Below are positions 26,265 to 35,627 of a stretch of 42,520 nt of DNA, in pieces (the first letter of the stretch is position 1; every line of letters starts with the position of its first letter). The notes below the pieces were generated by a model. The model ran no database searches and was not told the origin of the DNA. It was given only the letters and a program-made list of their open reading frames with translations. A program made the translations under genes and the position numbers. The DNA comes from Streptococcus vestibularis. GTDB lineage: Bacteria; Bacillota; Bacilli; Lactobacillales; Streptococcaceae. The stretch is taken from assembly GCA_010604095.1 (NCBI GenBank), contig JAABLG010000014.1:1-42520 (forward strand), written 5' to 3'.

Positions 26265-27914
26265 GTGAGTCAATATAGCGAAGACAATACTTTACAATCG
26301 GGTAGCTATCAGGGCTACCATCGAAGCCACCATCAATCTCATGCAAATGATGAGAAACAAGATGAGAAAATTGAAGTAGCAATTCAAGGGCATACAAATG
26401 AATCGAGTTCTTCTCTGAAAGATAAAGCCCCTATAACTGCGATTCCATGGAAGCATAAGAGTCACATTCTCATTCTTAGTCTGATCTTGAGCATTTTTAG
26501 CATCTCAGTGCCTTGCTTTACAGACTTTGCAAATAGTATGCAGTCCCAAAACCTTTACATTGCAAAGATGTTTGCCAATGGCAGCCTACCTTACTCTGAC
26601 TTTTTTACAACGGGTGGCTTCTTCTATTATTTCTTAGTTTCCTTAGCTTTTCGCTTGGGATCAACACTTTGGCTAATTCCCATACAGTTTCTTACCTACT
26701 ATCTTTCTGGTAGTTTTCTTTACAAGACTGTCATGCACATGACAAGTAAGAAGGAAATTGCTACTTTCATTAGCTTTATTTTCTTCGTAATTAATGGAAC
26801 GCTTGGTTTTGGCGGCCTCTACCCTATCCAATTCGCAATGCCATTTGTCCTTGGAGCCATTTTCTTCTTGACCCGTTACTTTGCTGGTCACAGTCGTGAT
26901 GAAGCTTTTATTCTTTACGGATTGGCTGGCACTGCTGGAGCCTTCTTTGAAGCGCGAACACTCATTTTTTGGATATTGTCACTAGTGACAATTTTCGTTT
27001 ACAACCTTGTCAACAAGCACTTTTTCCGTGGTTTTTACCAAGTCCTCTGTATAATTTTTGGTAATATTCTGGTACTGTATTTATGCCTTTACTTTATTTT
27101 AAATTTACAGATTACATCAGACTATATCAACCAAGTGTTGATCTACAGCTTTACACATCTTGCTGTAGAAAATAACGACTATCTGTTAACCCTAGTTTAT
27201 CAAATCTTTGCCGTTCTAGGATCTGGACTACTTATTGGTGCCGTAACTACAGGTAATCATCTTCTTGGTGAAGCTAAAGATAAAAGTATCAAATGGGTAC
27301 TGCTCATTAGTTTTGTCTTTACAGTAGTTTACAGCTTATTTTCTCGAAGCTTTGGTCTTTACAGTATTCTCAACATAGTACCTTATGGCCTTGTTCTGAC
27401 TGCGCTTTCGTTAGACGATGCTACTAAAAAAAGAGCTGAACGCACCTCTCACAGACGTCGTAATGTTAGCCAGATTCATGCACTTAAAGTTTTTGGTATT
27501 TTCCTCAGTCGAAACTATTTCTTACCAATACTAGTCTTTGCATTTGCTTTTGCTATGCCAATCATCATGTTCCTATTTAATTTAGAAAATAATGCTGAAC
27601 GCAGTACTGTCGCAAATTATATCGTTAAAAAAACTAAGAAAGACGAAACCATCTACGTCTATGATTCTACAGCAAAAATTTATTTGGATAGCGGTCGTAA
27701 ATCAGCTTCACAATTTGTTCTTCCAGAACTCAATACAGCAAAATCTAGCCATAAAAAAGCTATCTCAGATACACTTATCCAAGATTCTGCACAATATATC
27801 GTTGTCCAAGAAAACACTCGCTTACCTTCCGATGTTAAATCAACGCTTTCTAAGAACTATAAAAAAGTTTCTATGAAGGGGATTGAACGATATACTCTTT
27901 ATGTTCTAAAATAA
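26265..27914 (+). CDS. polytopic membrane protein, GT-C glycosyltransferase-like
   Basis: 549 residues from a GTG start with an AAAGGAG site 6-7 nt upstream. Residues 1-63 are polar, His- and Ser-rich and cytosolic. About ten to eleven membrane segments span 64-440. A soluble, probably extracellular domain covers 450-549, with DETIYVYDSTAKIYLDSGRK. The first outside loop has ANGSLPYSDFFTTGG, like the acidic loop of GT-C transferases that use polyprenyl-linked sugars. I cannot name a substrate. It precedes nrdD but is separated from it by a terminator-like hairpin. The call rests on topology and loop character only. Confidence 0.6.
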   Translation: MSQYSEDNTLQSGSYQGYHRSHHQSHANDEKQDEKIEVAIQGHTNESSSSLKDKAPITAIPWKHKSHILILSLILSIFSISVPCFTDFANSMQSQNLYIAKMFANGSLPYSDFFTTGGFFYYFLVSLAFRLGSTLWLIPIQFLTYYLSGSFLYKTVMHMTSKKEIATFISFIFFVINGTLGFGGLYPIQFAMPFVLGAIFFLTRYFAGHSRDEAFILYGLAGTAGAFFEARTLIFWILSLVTIFVYNLVNKHFFRGFYQVLCIIFGNILVLYLCLYFILNLQITSDYINQVLIYSFTHLAVENNDYLLTLVYQIFAVLGSGLLIGAVTTGNHLLGEAKDKSIKWVLLISFVFTVVYSLFSRSFGLYSILNIVPYGLVLTALSLDDATKKRAERTSHRRRNVSQIHALKVFGIFLSRNYFLPILVFAFAFAMPIIMFLFNLENNAERSTVANYIVKKTKKDETIYVYDSTAKIYLDSGRKSASQFVLPELNTAKSSHKKAISDTLIQDSAQYIVVQENTRLPSDVKSTLSKNYKKVSMKGIERYTLYVLK

Positions 27915-27920
27915 CTCAAA

Positions 27921-27974
27921 AAATCAATATATAGTGGTTGGAATAAAAATATACCACAATATATTGATTTTTTT
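27921..27974 (+). terminator. hairpin terminator overlapping the nrdD operator
   Basis: AATCAATATATAGTGGT pairs with ACCACAATATATTGATT across a 14-nt loop, flanked by A-runs and TTTTTTT. It lies right after the membrane protein gene and ends its transcript. The same two arms are the NrdR-type boxes of the nrdD promoter. Confidence 0.75.
27923..27968 (+). promoter_or_regulatory. paired NrdR-box-like operator of the nrd operon
   Basis: Two 16-bp sites, ATCAATATATAGTGGT and ACCACAATATATTGAT, lie with centres 30 bp apart (about three helical turns). This resembles the double NrdR boxes before ribonucleotide reductase genes. The second site overlaps the -35 of the nrdD promoter, so repression when dATP is high is expected. 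nrdR itself is not in the window. Confidence 0.7.
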
Positions 27975-27991
27975 CTGCCTAGTGCTATAAT
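27964..27991 (+). promoter_or_regulatory. nrdD operon promoter
   Basis: TTGATT, a 16-nt spacer and TATAAT with a TG extension, ending 22 nt before nrdD. Confidence 0.75.
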
Positions 27992-28012
27992 TAGTAGCGA
28001 GGTGAATTTTAG

Positions 28013-30217
28013 ATGATAACATTAGAAAAAGAAAAGGTTACTGTCAACCCCGATATCAAAGTCATCAAACGTGATGGACGTATGGTTGCCTTTGATTCAA
28101 GTAAGATATATGAAGCTATTCTCAAAGCTAGTGATGCTATTACACCTGTTACACCTCTAATTGAGGTTAAATTGGAGAGTATTGCCAATCGTATTGTGGC
28201 TGAAATCAATGATCGCTTTTCTCAAAATGTCAAGATATATGAAATTCAGAGCATTGTAGAGCACGAGTTGCTCTCAGCCAACGAATATGCTATCGCTCAA
28301 GAATATATTAACTATCGTACCAAACGTGATTTTGAGCGTTCTCAGGCCACTGACATCAATTTCACCATTAACAAACTCGTCAATAAAGACCAAGCTGTTG
28401 TCCACGAAAATGCCAATAAAGACAGCGACTTATACAATACACAACGTGATTTAACCGCAGGAATTGTTGGAAAATCTGTAGGCCTTAAGATGCTTCCTTC
28501 ACATGTAGCAAATGCCCATCAAAAAGGAGACATCCACTTCCACGATTTAGACTATAGTCCTTACACACCTATGACCAACTGTTGTTTGATTGACTTCAAA
28601 GGCATGTTGGCAAATGGGTTTAAAATTGGTAATGCGGAAGTTGAAAGTCCCAAGTCCATTCAAACTGCAACTGCACAAATTTCACAAATCATCGCAAATG
28701 TCGCCTCTAGTCAGTATGGTGGCTGTACAGCGGACCGTATTGATGAGTTTTTAGCTCCATATGCTCAATTAAATTATAAGAAGCACTTGGCCGATGCTGA
28801 GGTTTGGGTTGCTGAAGATAAACGAGAAGATTATGCACGTGCTAAAACGCGTAAAGATATCTATGATGCCATGCAATCTCTTGAATATGAGATTAATACC
28901 CTTTTCACATCGAATGGACAAACTCCCTTTACCTCTCTCGGTTTTGGTTTGGGAACCAACTGGTTTGAGCGTGAAATTCAAAAAGCTATTCTACAAGTTC
29001 GTATTTTAGGACTTGGGTCAGAACATCGTACAGCGATTTTCCCTAAGCTTATTTTCACCCTGAAACGTGGACTTAACTTGGAACCTGAGTCACCTAACTA
29101 TGATATCAAACAGTTAGCTCTTGAATGTGCGACCAAGCGAATGTATCCAGATGTGCTTTCATACGATAAAATTATTGAATTGACAGGTTCCTTCAAGGCT
29201 CCTATGGGATGTCGTTCTTTCCTACAAGGGTGGAAGGATGAAAATGGTGTTGAAGTTAACTCTGGACGAATGAACCTTGGTGTTGTAACCCTTAATCTTC
29301 CTAGAATCGCTTTAGAGTCTAAGGGTGAGAAGAAAAAGTTCTGGGAAATCTTTGAGGAACGAATGGGAATTGCCAAAGATGCTCTCGTCTATCGAGTTGA
29401 ACGTGCCAAAGAAGCTACACCTGCCAATGCACCTATCCTTTATCAGTATGGTGCTTTTGGTCAGCGTCTAGGTAAATGCGACAGTGTCGACCAACTTTTC
29501 AAACATCGCCGTGCAACCGTATCACTTGGTTACATTGGACTTTATGAAGTAGCATCTGTTTTTTATGGTAGCGATTGGGAAACTAATTCAGAAGCCAAGG
29601 CATTTACTTTAGCTATCGTTAAAGCTATGAAAAATGCTTGTGAAAATTGGTCGGACGAATATGATTATCATTTCTCTGTTTATTCAACACCATCAGAAAG
29701 TTTGACTGATCGTTTCTGTCGCCTGGATACTGAAAAATTTGGTATTGTCAGTGATATTACAGATAAAGAATATTACACCAACTCCTTCCACTACGATGTT
29801 CGTAAAAATCCAACACCATTTGAAAAGTTGGAATTTGAGAAAGATTACCCAGAAGCTGGGGCAACTGGTGGATTCATCCATTATTGTGAATATCCAGTCC
29901 TCCAACAAAACCCTAAAGCACTTGAAGCTGTCTGGGATTTTGCCTACGACCGTGTCGGCTATCTTGGTACTAATACTCCAATTGATAAATGCTACAAGTG
30001 TGACTTTGAAGGGGATTTCACTCCAACAGAACGTGGATTCATGTGCCCTAACTGTGGCAATACAGATCCTAAAACAGTTGATGTCGTAAAACGCACATGT
30101 GGTTATTTAGGAAATCCACAGGCACGCCCAATGGTTAAAGGACGCCACAAAGAAATCTCAGCCCGAGTCAAACATATGAATGGCTCAACTATAAAATATG
30201 AAGGAAAACATATCTAA
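28013..30217 (+). CDS. nrdD: anaerobic ribonucleoside-triphosphate reductase
   Basis: 734 residues. Makes deoxyribonucleotides without oxygen using a glycyl radical. The N-terminal ATP-cone (about 18-110, starting VIKRDGRMVAFDSSKI) senses ATP/dATP. The catalytic barrel has GCTADRIDEF and MGCRSFLQGW segments. Near the C-terminus two CxxC pairs (CYKC and CPNC) form the zinc site, and the RTCGYLG motif holds the radical Gly at about residue 697. It needs NrdG, encoded three genes downstream. Ribosome binding site GAGGTG. Confidence 0.98.
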   Translation: MITLEKEKVTVNPDIKVIKRDGRMVAFDSSKIYEAILKASDAITPVTPLIEVKLESIANRIVAEINDRFSQNVKIYEIQSIVEHELLSANEYAIAQEYINYRTKRDFERSQATDINFTINKLVNKDQAVVHENANKDSDLYNTQRDLTAGIVGKSVGLKMLPSHVANAHQKGDIHFHDLDYSPYTPMTNCCLIDFKGMLANGFKIGNAEVESPKSIQTATAQISQIIANVASSQYGGCTADRIDEFLAPYAQLNYKKHLADAEVWVAEDKREDYARAKTRKDIYDAMQSLEYEINTLFTSNGQTPFTSLGFGLGTNWFEREIQKAILQVRILGLGSEHRTAIFPKLIFTLKRGLNLEPESPNYDIKQLALECATKRMYPDVLSYDKIIELTGSFKAPMGCRSFLQGWKDENGVEVNSGRMNLGVVTLNLPRIALESKGEKKKFWEIFEERMGIAKDALVYRVERAKEATPANAPILYQYGAFGQRLGKCDSVDQLFKHRRATVSLGYIGLYEVASVFYGSDWETNSEAKAFTLAIVKAMKNACENWSDEYDYHFSVYSTPSESLTDRFCRLDTEKFGIVSDITDKEYYTNSFHYDVRKNPTPFEKLEFEKDYPEAGATGGFIHYCEYPVLQQNPKALEAVWDFAYDRVGYLGTNTPIDKCYKCDFEGDFTPTERGFMCPNCGNTDPKTVDVVKRTCGYLGNPQARPMVKGRHKEISARVKHMNGSTIKYEGKHI

Positions 30218-30248
30218 CATATCATAGGAGATGTTATCACAAACTAGA

Positions 30249-30276
30249 AGCAGCTGGACGATACCCTCCAACTGCT
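30249..30276 (+). other. hairpin between nrdD and the 43-residue gene
   Basis: AGCAG.TGG pairs with CCA.CTGCT around a 10-nt loop, followed by a T-rich but broken stretch. It may weaken read-through from nrdD to the following genes; this is a weak inference. Confidence 0.4.
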
Positions 30277-30306
30277 TTGCTTATTTCATTTTTAGAAAGG
30301 AATAGC

Positions 30307-30438
30307 ATGGGAAAATATCAATTAGATTATAAAGGTATGCAGCAAGTGGAACGTTACCACGAAAAAAATGCAACCGTCAAAAATAATAAAAAAGCACGTG
30401 TCCAGGCTCTTTTGAAAAAAGCTGGAAAGAAGAAATAA
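30307..30438 (+). CDS. small basic protein in the nrd operon
   Basis: 43 residues, starting MGKYQLDYKGMQQVERYHEK and ending in Lys-rich KKAGKKK. An AAAGGAA ribosome binding site lies at good spacing. The stop is followed after one base by the ATG of the GNAT gene. About a third of the residues are Lys or Arg, so nucleic acid or ribosome binding is possible. From memory, similar short frames occur at this place in other streptococci, which supports a real gene. Function unknown. Confidence 0.7.
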   Translation: MGKYQLDYKGMQQVERYHEKNATVKNNKKARVQALLKKAGKKK

Positions 30439-30439
30439 G

Positions 30440-30940
30440 ATGATTTTACGCCGACCAAGTCAAGCAGATAAAGAAGCTATCTTAGAAATGATGGATGAAT
30501 TTGAAAGAGAGCATTCTGCCCATGACGGTGGATTTTGGAATGCAGACAACTTTATTTATGAAGAGTGGCTAGAAGAAAATTTTCAGGCAGAAGCAGGACT
30601 CAATATTCCTGAAAATTGGGTTCCTGCTATCCAGCTGGTTAGCTTCAACGAAGTAGGTCATGCTCTTGGCTTTCTCAACCTCCGTCTCCGATTAAATGAC
30701 TACTTACTAGAAAAAGGTGGTCATATTGGCTACTCTATCCGTCCGTCTGAAAGAGGTAAGGGATATGCTAAAGAATCTCTCCGCCAAGGCTTGCAAATGG
30801 CCAAGAAAAAGAATATTACTAGAGCTCTAATAACCTGTAATATCGAAAATTTTGCTAGTCGTGCTGTTATCTTAGCCAATGGTGGTCAGTTGGAGAATAT
30901 TCACAATGAAACTGAGCGCTATTGGATAGATTTGGAGTAG
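30440..30940 (+). CDS. GNAT family N-acetyltransferase
   Basis: 166 residues. The acetyl-CoA binding motif is visible as GHIGYSIRPSERGKGYAKES (about 94-113), with RGKGYA contacting the pyrophosphate. It transfers an acetyl group to an unknown amine. It lies between nrdD and nrdG, 4 nt from nrdG, an arrangement conserved in streptococci, so expression with the anaerobic reductase is likely, but no functional link is shown. Confidence 0.88.
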   Translation: MILRRPSQADKEAILEMMDEFEREHSAHDGGFWNADNFIYEEWLEENFQAEAGLNIPENWVPAIQLVSFNEVGHALGFLNLRLRLNDYLLEKGGHIGYSIRPSERGKGYAKESLRQGLQMAKKKNITRALITCNIENFASRAVILANGGQLENIHNETERYWIDLE

Positions 30941-30944
30941 AATT

Positions 30945-31550
30945 ATGACATGGAATACACCAAAACCTCAAGAATGGAAGTCTGAAGAACTTAGTCAAGG
31001 ACGCATTATTGACTACAAAGCTTTTAACTTCGTCGATGGCGAAGGGGTGCGTAACTCACTTTATGTCTCTGGCTGTATGTTTCATTGCGAGGGATGTTAT
31101 AATGCTGCCACCTGGTCCTTTAAGGCAGGGATGCCCTATACTAAAGAACTTGAGGAACAAATCATGCAGGACCTAGCTCAACCTTACGTACAAGGTCTCA
31201 CGCTACTGGGTGGTGAACCCTTCCTAAACACAGGAATTCTCATTCCCCTAGTCAAACGAATTCGTGAGGAACTCCCGGAAAAAGATATTTGGTCTTGGAC
31301 TGGTTATACTTGGGAGGAGTTGATGCTTGAAACTCCTGATAAGATCGAGCTTCTTCATCTCATTGACATTCTCGTAGATGGACGCTTTGACATTACTAAA
31401 AAGAACCTTATGCTTCAGTTTCGAGGATCGTCTAATCAACGTATTATTGATGTCAAAAAATCTTTTAATCAAGGAGAAGTCGTTATTTGGGACAAGTTAA
31501 ATGATGGTCAAACTAACTATGAGCAAGTCGATCGTAAAGATATGATATAA
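30945..31550 (+). CDS. nrdG: anaerobic ribonucleotide reductase activating protein
   Basis: 201 residues. A radical SAM enzyme that makes the glycyl radical on NrdD. The 4Fe-4S motif is C44-x3-C48-x2-C51 (CMFHCEGC), and the SAM-binding LLGGEPFLN follows near residue 87. Last gene of the nrd operon, 4 nt after the GNAT gene, followed by a terminator. Confidence 0.97.
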   Translation: MTWNTPKPQEWKSEELSQGRIIDYKAFNFVDGEGVRNSLYVSGCMFHCEGCYNAATWSFKAGMPYTKELEEQIMQDLAQPYVQGLTLLGGEPFLNTGILIPLVKRIREELPEKDIWSWTGYTWEELMLETPDKIELLHLIDILVDGRFDITKKNLMLQFRGSSNQRIIDVKKSFNQGEVVIWDKLNDGQTNYEQVDRKDMI

Positions 31551-31554
31551 AGAA

Positions 31555-31586
31555 AAGTCTGAGTTCAAAAAACTCAGGCTTTTTTC
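31555..31586. terminator. bidirectional terminator between nrdG and yaaA
   Basis: AAGTCTGAGTT-caaaa-AACTCAGGCTT with TTTTTT on the plus side and a T-rich run on the minus side. It serves the convergent nrdG and yaaA genes. Confidence 0.88.
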
Positions 31587-32317
31587 TAAACTATTTTAAC
31601 AAAGAACAGCTCATGCTCAGAGGATAAATCTTCACGATAGTGAAACTCATCAAAGGATAATTTTCGTAAGTCATCAATGGTTTGACAATTTTCTTTCATT
31701 ACAGCCGTCAAAAAAGCCCCTCTAGCTTTTTTAGAAATCGTTGAATGTGTCTTAAGAAGACCATTACGGTCTTCCATAAAACTAACTGTGAATAACTGCT
31801 TACGAAGAGCTGGACTAAAGACATCTTCAAATTCACTTGAAAGTAAAGAAACAACTGGAACTTGACTCTCTTCTAGGAATTGATCATATTCAGCACGCCA
31901 GTAGTTTTTTAAGGACCGACCATTAACCTTAACCTTCGTATGAAAGTCATGACGATGTTCTTGAATTGAATAAAAAGCTGGAATAATCCCATAAAAAGAA
32001 GATGTAATAAATACCTGTTGGCTTAAAAAATCTTTTTCACATGTGGATAAGTCACTACGTTTAATATGGCGATACATCAAGCCATTAAAAAGCTCTATTG
32101 CAGGATAGCTCCTTGCTTCCCCAGCCAACATTCTATCCCAGCGCTGCTTCTCTTTCTCAGCCTGCTCAGGCTTTATTTTATAAGCTGTGGATAATTCTTC
32201 TGTGGATAACTTTGCCATTTCTTTGAGAATAACCACACTCTTTTCAGAAATCTTCTGATACGGAACTTCATTGAGGGTCTTCATTTCTTTTGCAGTTGGA
32301 ATCAAAAATCTAATCAT
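31586..32317 (-). CDS. yaaA: peroxide stress protein YaaA (DUF328)
   Basis: 243 residues, starting MIRFLIPTAKEMKTLNE, with the conserved KARGAFLTAVMKE near residue 197. In E. coli YaaA lowers free iron and protects DNA during peroxide stress. Length matches the family. Single gene converging on nrdG. The upstream region (32318-32365) is short with no clear promoter. Confidence 0.9.
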   Translation of the reverse strand: MIRFLIPTAKEMKTLNEVPYQKISEKSVVILKEMAKLSTEELSTAYKIKPEQAEKEKQRWDRMLAGEARSYPAIELFNGLMYRHIKRSDLSTCEKDFLSQQVFITSSFYGIIPAFYSIQEHRHDFHTKVKVNGRSLKNYWRAEYDQFLEESQVPVVSLLSSEFEDVFSPALRKQLFTVSFMEDRNGLLKTHSTISKKARGAFLTAVMKENCQTIDDLRKLSFDEFHYREDLSSEHELFFVKIV

Positions 32318-32365
32318 ACTGTTATTGTAAGGTCATGTAAACATTTCGTCAAGAATTCTCTCTAG

Positions 32366-32394
32366 TAAAAAAGAAGTCAACAGACGTCAACTTC
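32366..32394 (-). terminator. terminator of the aspS-yitT operon
   Basis: GAAGTTGAC-gtct-GTTGACTTC (9 bp with two G-U pairs) followed by TTTTTTACT on the minus strand, just after the YitT-family stop. Confidence 0.8.
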
Positions 32395-32402
32395 CTTTTT
32401 AC

Positions 32403-33344
32403 TTAGTCATCTAAATCAACAAAACGACCTAGAATATGTACATTTTCAGCAATAGAAACAAATGCTTTAGGGTCTGCTTTTCTCATGTAATACTTAAAAT
32501 CAGTGTACTCTTCACGGGTAATAATAGTCAGCAAAACTGCTTTTTTTTCATGATTATAAGTACCTTCCGCATCATTGATCATTGTTACTCCACGGTGGAG
32601 TTTCTTCTGAATCATTCGTACAACTGGATCAGGATTACTTGTAACAATCATAGCCTGCATTTTCTTTTGCTTAGTAAAAATCGCATCCGTTACTCGGCTT
32701 GAGACAAAAATTGTCACCATTGAATACAGGGCATATTTCCAACCAAAAAGTATACCGGCAAAAATCATGATAATCCCATTGACAATCAGAGAGATATTTC
32801 CCACATCACGACCAGTTTTCTTACGAATGGTAAGGCTGACAATATCCGTACCTCCACTTGAAATACGAGATTTCAAACCAAATCCAATACCTGTACCCAT
32901 AACCAAGCCACCGAAGATAGCATTAATCAAAGGATCCTCAGTCAAGGTAACATGAGGCATTACCTGAATGAACAGGGAGCTCATTGTTACTGTAATGAAG
33001 GTGAAGATAGTAAACTTATGGCCAATTTTATTCCATGCAAGAATCAAGAGCGGAATATTAATAGCATAAAAAGTCAATGATACAGGAATCTCAAAACCAA
33101 GAGTTCTAACACTCAATGCTGATAAAACCTGTGCCAACCCTGTTGCCCCACTTGAATAGACGTGACCTGGTTGAAAAAAGAAATTCACAGCGATTGATGA
33201 TAAGAGTCCGTATAGTAACGATGCTGAGACCTTCTCAGTATATTTTTCACGAGAAATACTACGAATAGCCTGCCAAACACCTATCTTCTTCGCAGATTTT
33301 TTCGCTACAAATTTAACATGTTTGTGAAGACGTGTTTTATTCAT
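32403..33344 (-). CDS. YitT family membrane protein (DUF161/DUF2179)
   Basis: 313 residues. A basic N-terminus (1-35) leads to about six membrane segments, with [23 protein letters not shown] near 150 as the family signature. A cytosolic DUF2179 domain (about 230-313) follows, with [24 protein letters not shown]. Transport function is assumed for the family but the substrate is unknown. It overlaps aspS by 8 nt, so it is translated from the aspS message. Confidence 0.88.
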   Translation of the reverse strand: MNKTRLHKHVKFVAKKSAKKIGVWQAIRSISREKYTEKVSASLLYGLLSSIAVNFFFQPGHVYSSGATGLAQVLSALSVRTLGFEIPVSLTFYAINIPLLILAWNKIGHKFTIFTFITVTMSSLFIQVMPHVTLTEDPLINAIFGGLVMGTGIGFGLKSRISSGGTDIVSLTIRKKTGRDVGNISLIVNGIIMIFAGILFGWKYALYSMVTIFVSSRVTDAIFTKQKKMQAMIVTSNPDPVVRMIQKKLHRGVTMINDAEGTYNHEKKAVLLTIITREEYTDFKYYMRKADPKAFVSIAENVHILGRFVDLDD

Positions 33345-35088
33345 TTTCTAATTCTACATGAAGAGCAAGTTCTTCCAACTGTTTATCAGCCACAAGACTT
33401 GGAGCCTGAGTCATAGGATCTGATGCCTTATTATTTTTAGGGAAGGCAATCACCTCACGAATATTATCTTTACCTGCAAGAAGCATAACAAAACGGTCAA
33501 GACCGATAGCCAAACCACCGTGTGGTGGGAAACCATAGTCCATAGCTTCAAGAAGGAATCCAAATTGCTCGTAGGCTGATTCTTCAGAGAAGCCAAGGGC
33601 TTTCAACATACGTTCCTGTAGGTCTTTATGATTGATACGTAGGCTACCCCCACCAAGCTCATAACCATTCAAGACAATATCATAAGCCACAGCACGTACC
33701 TTAGAAAGATCCCCTTCAAGATTTGATGCAGACTCTTCTGTTGGCAAGGTGAATGGGTGGTGAGCAGACATATAACGTCCTTCTTCTTCAGACCACTCAA
33801 ACATTGGCCAATCAACAACCCAAAGGAAGTTGAACTTAGTGGTATCAATCATGTCAAGTTCTTTAGCAATTTGATTACGTAAAGCGCCAAGTGTATTATT
33901 AGCAACTTCAAGAGTATCTGCTACAAAAAGGACTAAATCATTCTCTTCAAGTTGTAAAGCATCTGTCAACTTACCTTCAATACTTGTCAAGAATTTAGCA
34001 ACTGGACCTGCTAGAGCACCATCAGTCATTTTAACCCAAGCAAGACCTTTAGCACCAAATTGTTTAGCAAACTCTGTCAACTTGTCAATGCTTTTACGTG
34101 AGTACTTATCTGCATTTCCTTTGACAACAATTGCCTTAACAGCTGGTGCCTCAGCAAACACTTTGAAGTCTACACCCTTTACAATATCTGTCAAGTCTTG
34201 TAAAAGCATATCAAAGCGTGTATCTGGCTTATCGGATCCATAGTTATTCATGGTATCATCATAAGACATACGTGGGAATGGCAGTGTGACATTAATTCCT
34301 TTAGTTTCTTTCATAACCTTGGCAATCAATCCTTCTGTAATATCTTGGATTTCTTGCTCATTAAGGAATGATGTTTCTAAGTCAACTTGTGTAAACTCAG
34401 GTTGACGGTCTCCACGCAAATCTTCATCACGGAAACACTTAACAATTTGATAATAACGGTCAAAACCAGCATTCATCAACAATTGTTTAGTGATTTGAGG
34501 ACTTTGCGGAAGAGCATAAAAGTGACCTTGGCTAACACGGCTTGGAACCAAGTAATCACGAGCACCTTCTGGTGTAGATTTTGTCAACATTGGTGTTTCA
34601 ACATCGATAAATTCCAAGTCATCAAGATAATTACGGATGGCATGAGTTACCTTTGCACGGAGCTTAAAGTTTTCCAACATTTCTGGACGACGAAGATCCA
34701 AGTAGCGGTAACGCATACGTGTATCATCACTAGCCTCAACACCATCTTTAATTTCAAATGGTGTTGTTTTGGCAGTATTAAGGACTTTAAGGTCTTCAAC
34801 TTTAAGCTCGACAGCACCTGTAGGCAAGTTATCATTAGCTTGTTCACGCGCTTCAACTGTTCCTGTTACTTCAATAACAAATTCGCTACGTAGGCTCTCG
34901 GCTGTTTCAACAACAGCTGCATCTGCATTTTCAGGGTTAACAACCAATTGCATCAAACCTTCACGGTCACGAAGGTCAATGAAAATCAAACCTCCGAGGT
35001 TACGACGACGAGATACCCAACCTTTCAAAGTAATAGTAGTTCCGATATGTTCGCTTCGAACACGTCCGGCATACATAGAACGTTTCAT
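33337..35088 (-). CDS. aspS: aspartyl-tRNA synthetase
   Basis: 583 residues, a class II synthetase. An N-terminal OB anticodon-binding domain is followed by the catalytic core with [25 protein letters not shown] (motif 1), [20 protein letters not shown] (motif 2) and [13 protein letters not shown] (motif 3). The bacterial GAD insertion lies between motifs 2 and 3. No T-box leader is visible; a TG-extended TATAAT (35125-35133) is the promoter core. Confidence 0.98.
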   Translation of the reverse strand: MKRSMYAGRVRSEHIGTTITLKGWVSRRRNLGGLIFIDLRDREGLMQLVVNPENADAAVVETAESLRSEFVIEVTGTVEAREQANDNLPTGAVELKVEDLKVLNTAKTTPFEIKDGVEASDDTRMRYRYLDLRRPEMLENFKLRAKVTHAIRNYLDDLEFIDVETPMLTKSTPEGARDYLVPSRVSQGHFYALPQSPQITKQLLMNAGFDRYYQIVKCFRDEDLRGDRQPEFTQVDLETSFLNEQEIQDITEGLIAKVMKETKGINVTLPFPRMSYDDTMNNYGSDKPDTRFDMLLQDLTDIVKGVDFKVFAEAPAVKAIVVKGNADKYSRKSIDKLTEFAKQFGAKGLAWVKMTDGALAGPVAKFLTSIEGKLTDALQLEENDLVLFVADTLEVANNTLGALRNQIAKELDMIDTTKFNFLWVVDWPMFEWSEEEGRYMSAHHPFTLPTEESASNLEGDLSKVRAVAYDIVLNGYELGGGSLRINHKDLQERMLKALGFSEESAYEQFGFLLEAMDYGFPPHGGLAIGLDRFVMLLAGKDNIREVIAFPKNNKASDPMTQAPSLVADKQLEELALHVELENE

Positions 35089-35124
35089 AATTACACTTCT
35101 TTCGTTAATTTTTTAGTCTTAACT

Positions 35125-35133
35125 ATTATAGCA
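35125..35133 (-). promoter_or_regulatory. extended -10 promoter of aspS-yitT
   Basis: TGCTATAAT, 36 nt before aspS. No -35 consensus at 17 nt. A GC-rich imperfect hairpin (AACCC/GGGTT) just upstream may be a weak terminator for the previous gene. Confidence 0.55.
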
Positions 35134-35197
35134 AAAAGCCCATCAAAACCCCACCCATTTCGGGTTAGAATTTTAATAGACTTTCTTTTTTATCAAA

Positions 35198-35620
35198 CTA
35201 TTTACCAAATTGTTTCAACAAATCACTAGTATCTACGTAATCTTCAGCAAATTCTTCAAAATCTTCAAAACGATAATCAGCAGTCTCTAAATCAAGTAAG
35301 CTATTCCATCGGAAACCATAAACATCTTCAATAATAACACTAAGTTCATCAGTTTCTTCATCTACCTGCCACCCTAAATAACGTTCCTGAGTTTCAAAAC
35401 TTAAGACCACATCTTGGCAATCTTGACGCCAAACTTGGCCAAGTAACTGTTGACACATTGCATGATCACTTGCAGGCTCGTCATTAAACCAGGTAATTTC
35501 ATGTTTATCCAGAAGAGCAATCAACTGCCAAAACTGTTGTTGAAAGTGAATAGGCATACTACGATTAAAAGCCAAACTAAAGTTTTCACTTCGTTTAAGC
35601 ATATCAACTATACTAACCAT
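35198..35620 (-). CDS. uncharacterised protein between hisS and aspS
   Basis: 140 residues, acidic, no signal or membrane segment. Visible features are PIHFQQQFWQLIALLDK (33-49), several Trp residues and a strongly acidic C-terminus (YRFEDFEEFAEDYVDTSDLLKQFGK). I do not recognise a family. It starts 7 nt after the hisS stop, with AGGAGG only 3 nt before the ATG, so it depends on the hisS transcript. A cytosolic protein of unknown role. Confidence 0.75.
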   Translation of the reverse strand: MVSIVDMLKRSENFSLAFNRSMPIHFQQQFWQLIALLDKHEITWFNDEPASDHAMCQQLLGQVWRQDCQDVVLSFETQERYLGWQVDEETDELSVIIEDVYGFRWNSLLDLETADYRFEDFEEFAEDYVDTSDLLKQFGK

Positions 35621-35627
35621 AAGCCTC

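Noticed and set aside
34950..35197. T-box riboswitch before aspS or hisS
   Set aside because: No specifier loop, T-box sequence or antiterminator is visible in the short leaders.
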